In this document: piece by piece, positions 57,385 through 64,000 of the stretch
How positions within the stretch are numbered: the first letter of the stretch is position 1
Layout of the letters: the number at the start of each line of letters is the position of its first letter
Assembly: GCA_001687465.1 (NCBI GenBank)
Contig: LVLI01000415.1
Coordinates: forward strand, 1-64,000
Source: Halocafeteria seosinensis
Lineage: Eukaryota; Sar; Bigyra; Bicosoecida
Reading direction: 5' to 3'
DNA: 64,000 nt
Program-made: the position numbers and the translations under genes
Notes under the pieces: model-generated
Databases searched by the model: none
Told to the model about the DNA's origin: nothing
The model's input: the letters and a program-made list of their open reading frames with translations, nothing else

Positions 57385-60300
57385 ATGAAGGGCAGTCGAC
57401 ATGAAAACAAAGACGGTGTATCTGGCTCCAGTGTGATTGCCAAATACATCCAGAGGTTCCGCAGTGCTCCACCTTCGAGTCCTCATGAACGACGCCGATC
57501 TCCCGAGCGAAAGCAACAAATTGAACAAGACTTTTGGTGGTCCTCATCGAAGAGCTCACCGCGTTCTCCCTATTCTAAGCACTCCCATGGAGCGATATCG
57601 TCCCCTCCATCAGTTTCGCGGAGCCACAAAAACCCGGTGGTAGCCTTACCGCAAAGTGCTACGCCTATATCCCACCCTTGGGGATTGCCAGGCTCAACCA
57701 CAACGTTCTCGCAGGCGACAGAGACAACAACCAGAGTGGAAACTTCTACTCACCCCACAGCTGCCGCAGATGCCCCCGTTAATGAAAGTCATGATGATGA
57801 AATTGCCAAGGCTCCCCAAGCAGATGAATCAAGGTTAGAATGGTCACATGACTTATCGACCGAGGAGTTGCTCCGAGCAATTGACATCACTGACAGAAAA
57901 GATGAAGAATACGAAAGTGAGCTCATGTTTCGAGAGGAGCCCTCTTTTCGCTCTTTGGAGCGCCGAATAGACCTTTCAGATGACTATATTCGCCATCGAG
58001 AGGAACTGACAAATGAGTCACGTTATAGCTATTTGGAGAATACTCCACCAGGAGACAGTAGGTTATGGGATTCTGACATGGAATGGCTTAAGAGGGCAAG
58101 AACATTTATCGACGACTCCAGAGCTAAGTCTACGCCAACCTCTTTAGCTTCGAGCAATACGTTTACCGGCCAAGGCCAAGGCAACTCTTGTCGAGATGGT
58201 GAATCCTTTAGAATACCTTCTAGTCGACTGCCAGTACTGCGAGCACGAGTAGAAAAGTTTCGAATCGATTCCCAGGATAATTTACATACGTCGAATGGGA
58301 ATACATTCAAGAGTCCTGATCAGTCTGAAGGACTAAACAAGGGTCATTTTGAGCCTAGTTCGCAGTCAACTGAAACCCTTGTGTCGGGTCAAAGTCACCC
58401 CACAAGTCTCTATTCTCACGGAGCGCAACAAATGGAGAACCGCAATGTTAGGTCGGACTCCTGCGGAGGTGGCACAGAGGAAGCGATGCGTAGCTCAACT
58501 CATGTACCTTCGACAAATAAGAGTGATGCAGGGCGTCGAGCTGAACTAGCTGCTCGGTACGAAGCTGTCTTTCCAAGGTCTCTCCCGGAAACACCTCCAT
58601 CAACCGGAAACTTGGGAACCGAACCTAATTCTCGAAGCCCTGGTACCAAAGCTTCTTTTGGAAACCCTTCTTTAGCGTTTGCAACTCAGGGACACGCGTT
58701 TTCCCGGACGACCGTCAAGAGGACTCCTCAGTTACGTACGCATACTGCTCCCATGGACCAGTCCTCGAATGTTCGTCAAAACAGTGCTCCCCAAGTGGAG
58801 GTTTCAGCCGTTTCATCTCGGCGTCTTACCGTAGAAAAAACGGTCAATTGTACGGTTGATGGAAGCGACACTCTTCAAACAAAGAGAACCGATAGGGAGA
58901 TGGCCCACGCTGTCACTCCGGCTTCAAGCTCTAGTACGGAGACCTCAGAGCTGCCGACCACTCTTAATGCCGCTGAAAAGGCGGGGAAAAGTGTGGACCT
59001 AGTGGACGCCGAGTTTGAAGACAGTATGTACATTGATCCTTCTATTCTGGCCAATGAAGATGCAGAGCGGACGATCCAACGCTTAAGGGAACGTCTTAGG
59101 AATGCCAGAGACCTTCATATCCGAAGACGTCGGGAGAAGCGGAGGCAAATAATCGACGCGGAACGGCGGCCTTCGAGCCCTAAGGTTTCTTCCCCTGCTA
59201 CGACCTTGCTTCGCACCAACTGCACGCATGACGCAATCCCTTCACAAGAGTGCAAGTACAGGACGCCTTCCCGAGTAGAGTTTTGCGGATCCGTCTTAAC
59301 GGAGAGTGTTGCTCCTTATACTAGTTTGCACTACAGATGGCCTCACTCTTCGGGCTCCGAAACGAGTATTGGGGAATCAATGAAGGACTCATCCACCGCG
59401 AGGGCCAAACAACATTCGTGTTTGGACGTGCAACGCTGTGAGCACATCCACATTACTCCCTCCACGATATCCCACAACGAGGTGATAGTCTGGAAAGATT
59501 CGTCCTGCCAGCAGGCATCGACAGTTACTTCTCAGCGATATAATCTCCGTAGATGTCCGGACTCCCCAGAAGAAATGATGAGCGGGTATATCCAATCTGA
59601 TAAAACAGGGAAGACGGGTGATGAGACCAAATTGGCGACAATAAATTCTTCAGTTCCAAGTCCCTCTGTTTCTTCAGTAGTTGATGCCTATGTGTCGGAA
59701 GGGCAGCCGGTGAGCTATATTCCCGGAACGCCGATTCCCTCTGAACACCCCTCGATACAGAACAAGGATTCTTCCTTCACCAACGGGCTGTTTACACAAA
59801 GTGTGCCTAACTGTGTCGAGTCGGCTGATGAAGTGAACTCAGTTTTGACGAGTCAATGTGGTTCGATGGGTACCGCTTCGGAATTGCAACAGGACGATCA
59901 CAGCTCTGGCAATTCGAAGAGCCGTCAAGTGCCCTCAGGCCAACCTAGTTCTCATTCCAGCAGACCGGTGGAACAGTCACATGCGCTCATAGGGTCGTAC
60001 ACAGGTGTATCGAAGGAGGAATACAATGGCTACAGGGAGTTTGCCTTCTCTCACAGTGCCTCCGTATCATCCCCCACACGATCCAACGACGGTACTATTT
60101 CGAAGGCTATTTCTTCTACGAGTATGGTCACACATACTGGTGAATCTGACATCGGCAGCCCAGTCCCTTCTCCAGTCCATAGCTCAGATCAGTACCAAAG
60201 TGGACACGCCTACACAACGACTAGCTCCAAGTTAGAAGTAAATGAGTCTACTTGGACGTGGACGGCAACAAGCGAAGAGCCACACCTTCGAATGAGTGCT

Positions 60301-61305
60301 CCAACGTCGCTCAGTGCAAGTATTAGTTTTGATGTGTCTTCGGATGAAGAGACTGAGTCTAACTCTCCGTCTAGAGATCGTCAGACCCCCAGTGCTAATG
60401 TATATGAGGTGGATGCTAGCAGGTGCGACGGAACATCCGAAGAGGTAGCAGATTCTATGGAAACAACCCCGAATTTCTCAAGCATCGGTGAGGTGGAAGA
60501 AATTGGTGATCTGCAACGGAATTCAACAACTCGAGAAAGCTATAGGGATGGTGTACAACGAGGAGGAATGTCTGCTTCCCCAGATCAGTATCGCGACTCC
60601 TCGCCAACAAGAGCAGTCATTAGCAACGGGGAATACGCCAATGCATCAGTTTCCCGCACGTCCGAGTCCGTCTTGACCGAAACAGACTTTCGTCTAGTAA
60701 AAGAGCAAAGCGGCTTGCGAACTCCTTCTACCGCAGTAGGAAGTGGAAGCTGTACTGCCCCCTCAGTTCATGGAAGTGACGACGGAGGATTACAGGGCCC
60801 TCAAAGAGCTCCATCGGGTACCGACGGGAACCCTTCGTATGCTAATCAAGGCAGTGGTCCCTATTCTGGCGTTTCTACCCCCAGTAGTATCGCGTTAGAG
60901 TTTGATCCCGTGTACCGATCACTTCTTGAAAGAGTGAGTCAAATTGTCCCTCTTCCCGAAGAAAATGCTTTCGACGTGGAGTTCGCATCCACAGACTCTT
61001 CCGTTCCTTCCGCTCCACATCACGACGTGTCTCCCCTGTATTCCGGTGTGGGATATGACGGTTCTGCTCTTCCACCCCTAGATTCTGTTAACTACGGCTA
61101 CGGAGCGGGACCTTATTTTGCAGGGTATTCTACTTCTTATGCGGATAATATCCCGTGGGGTGCTGAGCAGTTTATGTGGCATACCCCATTATACACTCAA
61201 TCCCAACCTCCAGCATGGGATAATTCATTTAATCCGGTTAGCAATCCCTATAGTCCCTATAGCTACCACTATCCCGCTGCTGATTTCGATTATCCTGGCA
61301 GATAG
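57385..61305 (+). CDS. Very large Ser-rich protein, possible centrosome-type N-terminal motif
   Basis: A single intronless frame of 1,306 residues, mostly disordered and rich in Ser, Thr, Pro and Gln. The N-terminus has VIAKYIQRFRSAPPSSPHERRR followed by QDFWW. Similar IAKYxxRFR...ER...FWW motifs start animal PROSER3 and a few centrosome-associated proteins, so a cytoskeletal role is possible but weakly supported. Around residues 540-600 is one ordered block: FEDSMYIDPSILANEDAERTIQRLRERL with a basic helix RRRREKRRQ. The last 150 residues are rich in Tyr, Pro and Asn. The start at 57385 (ATGAAGGGCAGTCG) is the first ATG in frame. No membrane segment is present. Confidence 0.72.
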   Translation: MKGSRHENKDGVSGSSVIAKYIQRFRSAPPSSPHERRRSPERKQQIEQDFWWSSSKSSPRSPYSKHSHGAISSPPSVSRSHKNPVVALPQSATPISHPWGLPGSTTTFSQATETTTRVETSTHPTAAADAPVNESHDDEIAKAPQADESRLEWSHDLSTEELLRAIDITDRKDEEYESELMFREEPSFRSLERRIDLSDDYIRHREELTNESRYSYLENTPPGDSRLWDSDMEWLKRARTFIDDSRAKSTPTSLASSNTFTGQGQGNSCRDGESFRIPSSRLPVLRARVEKFRIDSQDNLHTSNGNTFKSPDQSEGLNKGHFEPSSQSTETLVSGQSHPTSLYSHGAQQMENRNVRSDSCGGGTEEAMRSSTHVPSTNKSDAGRRAELAARYEAVFPRSLPETPPSTGNLGTEPNSRSPGTKASFGNPSLAFATQGHAFSRTTVKRTPQLRTHTAPMDQSSNVRQNSAPQVEVSAVSSRRLTVEKTVNCTVDGSDTLQTKRTDREMAHAVTPASSSSTETSELPTTLNAAEKAGKSVDLVDAEFEDSMYIDPSILANEDAERTIQRLRERLRNARDLHIRRRREKRRQIIDAERRPSSPKVSSPATTLLRTNCTHDAIPSQECKYRTPSRVEFCGSVLTESVAPYTSLHYRWPHSSGSETSIGESMKDSSTARAKQHSCLDVQRCEHIHITPSTISHNEVIVWKDSSCQQASTVTSQRYNLRRCPDSPEEMMSGYIQSDKTGKTGDETKLATINSSVPSPSVSSVVDAYVSEGQPVSYIPGTPIPSEHPSIQNKDSSFTNGLFTQSVPNCVESADEVNSVLTSQCGSMGTASELQQDDHSSGNSKSRQVPSGQPSSHSSRPVEQSHALIGSYTGVSKEEYNGYREFAFSHSASVSSPTRSNDGTISKAISSTSMVTHTGESDIGSPVPSPVHSSDQYQSGHAYTTTSSKLEVNESTWTWTATSEEPHLRMSAPTSLSASISFDVSSDEETESNSPSRDRQTPSANVYEVDASRCDGTSEEVADSMETTPNFSSIGEVEEIGDLQRNSTTRESYRDGVQRGGMSASPDQYRDSSPTRAVISNGEYANASVSRTSESVLTETDFRLVKEQSGLRTPSTAVGSGSCTAPSVHGSDDGGLQGPQRAPSGTDGNPSYANQGSGPYSGVSTPSSIALEFDPVYRSLLERVSQIVPLPEENAFDVEFASTDSSVPSAPHHDVSPLYSGVGYDGSALPPLDSVNYGYGAGPYFAGYSTSYADNIPWGAEQFMWHTPLYTQSQPPAWDNSFNPVSNPYSPYSYHYPAADFDYPGR

Positions 61306-61676
61306 CCCCAACAAAGCAACCTCTTTGCAACAGGGAATATGTAATCACTGTTCATCCGAGCCGATATTCAATGCACACACACCAATCAATAAGATCGTAC
61401 CCGTGTCCAACCTCCTGACATTAAGTCCTCACTTTAGCCAACGTAGCACCCTTGTTACCAGTGGTTGCTCTTCTTTCTGTGTCTTCCCCACCGTCCTTTG
61501 AAGCCACTATAGCTTCGGGTCACAATGTCGTGCCAACTTCTGCGGTGAAGCTCCACCTTCACACACACACACACACACGCACGTCCAAATGACGTGGCAC
61601 TGCGGCAGGCCACACATATATATCACGTATTTCGTATTTGTTACAGATGAAGAGATAAAACCCAGAGAAGACCAGA
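61306..61676. other. Intergenic spacer with a CA repeat
   Basis: A 370-base spacer between plus-strand genes. It contains a short CA microsatellite near 61559-61577 and is otherwise featureless. It should hold the promoter of the following gene. Confidence 0.5.
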
Positions 61677-62873
61677 ATGGGATCGGGAGCAAGCAAACAA
61701 GTGGCGCAAAGTGTCTCCCGAGTTCTTCGTCGAGGGGGAGGAGGAGCTGCTTCGTCTTCTCAGGAGACTCTGGCCAATAAATCAGCTTCTCCTCCCTCTT
61801 CCACGGGACAAACAGGTCCTGCCACAGCCACAGCTGGTTCCGCTGATAGCCAGGAGCAGGGGACACATGTGTCGCCGATTCATCAAAAGGATGAGACCTT
61901 AGTGGAACGAGCGCATGAGCCTCGTGTGGAAGAGCATGAAGCCGATGTAGGACAAGAGCAATTCAGGCTCTTCCAGCAAATGCAGCGCGTAAGTACTTCT
62001 CTCCTCTCGACGGAGAAATAAATGTCGTTGTAGTGTATATTGCTACTTGCAGAATCCGGCGCTCTTGGATAGCGATTGGGGCTTGATTCACTCCTCCCAG
62101 CAACGAGCCATTGAAGCCTCCCGATTGTCGCTGCCGGAGTCTTTTAGAGACCCTTCCCAACAGCATCGGGACCAGGAAGCGCTTTCCGAACAACAAGAGA
62201 ATGCCCTCGAACAACAACCGTTTGGTCCGAGACCGCCAGAAGCCGGACCTGGGGATCAACTGATCTTGCGTAAAGCATCGTAAGCTGCACTTACTCTGGG
62301 ACCTGCAGAGTGAGGTTTAGGTATCATTGTGCGATTATTATTGTCTACAGCAATGAAGAACTTCTCACTCTTCGAGAAATTGTGGAAATCTTTACCAAAC
62401 GCGAAGGAAATCCGGAATTCTACTCTTACAGCCGTCTGGCAGAGGAGTATGAAATCCGTAAGTATTTTTGCGCCTATACTTTACAGATTGAACAAGTATG
62501 CATTTACTCAATCGTTCAAACAGGAGAGGATGAATTGTTTGCTCTCTTGAAGTTTACCTGCCCACCAACATACGTGCGCTACAAGGATGAATACTACGGA
62601 GTGTACGAAATCCGGGATTTCGATGCGAGTGAGAATCTTATCTCAAAAAAATATCCTACGAAGACGTTTGATCCTACCGTGCAATCAACTCTAAGACGGG
62701 AAAAATATGAACGGACGTCTCATCACGATGGCACAGCAGAAGTCAGTGAAGAAATCCCTCGGGATGATCCCAACAAGCCGAGGCATCGAGGTCCAGAGTC
62801 CTTCCTCAAGAAGGACTCGTTGAACGAAAACGCGAATGCATTGAGACAAAGTGATACTGACAACAACCGCTAA
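61677..62873 (+). CDS. Myristoylation-type protein with NDUFAF4-like C-terminal segment
   Basis: Four exons (61677-61988, 62053-62279, 62351-62457, 62524-62873) close in phase to 331 residues. The protein starts MGSGASKQ, a good N-myristoylation signal with a basic stretch after it. A Gln/Ser-rich region follows, then ELLTLREIVEIFTKREGN, SYSRLAEEYEIREDELFALLKF. That segment recalls the part of the mitochondrial complex I assembly factor NDUFAF4 where a helix is followed by AxxYxL...LLKYF; NDUFAF4 also begins with MG. The similarity is short, so this is a suggestion only. The acidic/basic tail has no known motif. Confidence 0.72.
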
Positions 62874-62891
62874 ATAGTTGTGTGATATTGG

Positions 62892-64000
62892 TTACCTTGG
62901 GGTAGGATGGCCGTTGGTCGCCTGATGCTTGTTCTGCATACCATTCCTATCAGGGACTGAGCTATCTATAGCTGCAGATTCCAAATTATCCGTAGAAACC
63001 GGACGACAGCGGCGTGCAAATTCTCCGGAACTAAGCGTTGTGGTAAACTGGTCAAGAATTGAATCTAGATCGGCCCTCACTCCCTCCATTGACGCCTGTC
63101 CTTGGCGCGCTTGCTCTATTTGCTCTTCAGAAGGAGGTGGCAAAATACTAACAAGGCTTAGTCGCTGACCAAGAGACGTAACAATGGTCGAATGAGAGCG
63201 ACCAATTTGCATTGTACTGGCGACGCTGGTGTCGTTGAGGGGAGCGCCGTTGCTTATGGGTAGGGATCTGGACCTGTACTCTTCACCCTGCAGCTCATGT
63301 TGTGCGTTCGGTATAGCGCTCGTTGGATACGTTGCCGCTTGTGCTTGATGGGTCTGCGATACCTCCGGGGACTGGACTGTCTCAGTCCGACTATGTGAGG
63401 AGGGGTCTGCATTTGCCGTAGTTTTCTTCGAAACATCGGCGGATGAGGCACTCCGGTATACCGTACTCGTCGTGGACGACCGTTCCGCACTTCCAGAGGC
63501 TGTTGAATCATTACTAGAGGAGCCACTGCTCCGATTAGATAATATAAGAGGGTCAAATTCTAGTCCAGGGAGCTGGACCGTAAACCGGTGTTCCGCCCGA
63601 GACCTTGACCTTGCTGCCCGGCGCTTTATCCGCCGACTCGAAGCGAATTCTGAGACGGCATGAGATGATTCTGATGCCGTTGAACTGATTGTGATAAATG
63701 AACGATATGACCCTTGATTATTCGATCTTTGGCTTCGGGAACGTCGGTGTTGTCGTCCATTTTCAGTCGTTGTTGAAGTTTCCACGTCATCCTCTTGCTC
63801 ATCCTCCACAAATGGTCCCTGTATTTCATAGTACCTAGCAAAGTAGTCCAGGTCATCGTACTTCCCATTATCTTGGCTTTCCGACGTTGTTTCCGTCGCG
63901 TTCAACAAAGGAGGCGAGACTAACTTCTTGGCGAAATTTGAAACTGGCTGTTGAAACGAGTTGGCCCAAGCCGCAAACGCCTGTTGAATGGTCGGAGTAC
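62892..64000 (-). CDS. Ser-rich protein, partial at the right edge
   Basis: The minus-strand frame is open from 62892 through the window edge, so the start lies outside; at least 369 residues are visible. The part nearest the edge reads TIQQAFAAWANSFQQPVSNFAKKL and YDDLDYFARYYEIQGPFVEDEQED, which is helical then acidic. The middle has an Arg/Ser-rich patch (RRIKRRAARSRSR) and FTVQLPGLEFDPLILS. Near the end is VSILPPPSEEQIEQARQGQA. Most of it is low-complexity Ser/Thr. No family was recognised. It is convergent with the preceding gene, with only about 18 bases between stops. Confidence 0.65.
   Translation of the reverse strand, partial: TPTIQQAFAAWANSFQQPVSNFAKKLVSPPLLNATETTSESQDNGKYDDLDYFARYYEIQGPFVEDEQEDDVETSTTTENGRQHRRSRSQRSNNQGSYRSFITISSTASESSHAVSEFASSRRIKRRAARSRSRAEHRFTVQLPGLEFDPLILSNRSSGSSSNDSTASGSAERSSTTSTVYRSASSADVSKKTTANADPSSHSRTETVQSPEVSQTHQAQAATYPTSAIPNAQHELQGEEYRSRSLPISNGAPLNDTSVASTMQIGRSHSTIVTSLGQRLSLVSILPPPSEEQIEQARQGQASMEGVRADLDSILDQFTTTLSSGEFARRCRPVSTDNLESAAIDSSVPDRNGMQNKHQATNGHPTPR

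Overview
This is nuclear DNA from a microbial eukaryote. Nearly every gene is broken by short GT-AG introns, mostly about 45-100 bases long, with donors such as GTAAGT, GTATGT or GTACGT. Most proteins belong to families found only in eukaryotes: an ATAD3 AAA+ ATPase, a Dbp10-type RNA helicase, a Rad9 clamp subunit, poly(ADP-ribose) glycohydrolase, a Yippee protein, an LC8 dynein light chain and a PDR-type ABC transporter. An LC8 protein and a possible centrosome-type protein hint at a lineage with, or descended from, flagellate cells. I cannot place it more precisely from sequence alone. I saw no rRNA genes, convincing tRNAs or CRISPR arrays.

Layout. 1-1.3 kb: gene-poor, with a weak retroelement-like relic. 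1.3-10.1 kb: an LRRC40-like leucine-rich-repeat protein, a Yippee protein, an enlarged ATAD3-like ATPase and, convergent with it, a small multi-pass membrane protein. 10.1-12.1 kb: the decayed 3' end of a non-LTR retrotransposon. 12.2-18.4 kb: an internally duplicated membrane protein, the helicase, and a convergent MESD-like ER chaperone gene. 18.4-22.5 kb: a gene-poor stretch holding a broken partial copy of the MESD gene's 5' end. 22.6-25.6 kb: one gene encoding chromo-barrel, PWWP-like and LEDGF/TFIIS-N-like domains. 26-28.4 kb: a second scrap of the same retrotransposon family, LC8, and unresolved sequence. 28.4-33 kb: a 16S rRNA methyltransferase (RsmH/METTL15 type), PARG and a CDP-alcohol phosphatidyltransferase. 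33.5-38.7 kb: a full-size PDR/ABCG transporter. 39-55.6 kb: three leishmanolysin-type (M8) metalloproteases with a Rad9 gene between the second and third. 56-64 kb: an orphan protein, a very large serine-rich protein, a myristoylation-type protein, and a serine-rich gene that runs off the right edge.

The region is compact. Convergent neighbours can end within a few tens of bases (M8 copy 2 and Rad9, about 23 bp; the ATAD3-like gene and the membrane protein gene, about 18 bp; the helicase and MESD-like genes, about 72 bp), and divergent pairs share short spacers. There is no operon logic; the genes look like independent housekeeping and surface-protein genes. The most unusual material is the pair of tandem M8 proteases whose C-termini carry nine predicted membrane segments arranged as two tetraspanin-like units, and the chromo-barrel/PWWP/TND fusion. 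Gene models were built by matching reading frames across splice sites by eye. Where I give exon lists, the phases close and the total length divides by three.
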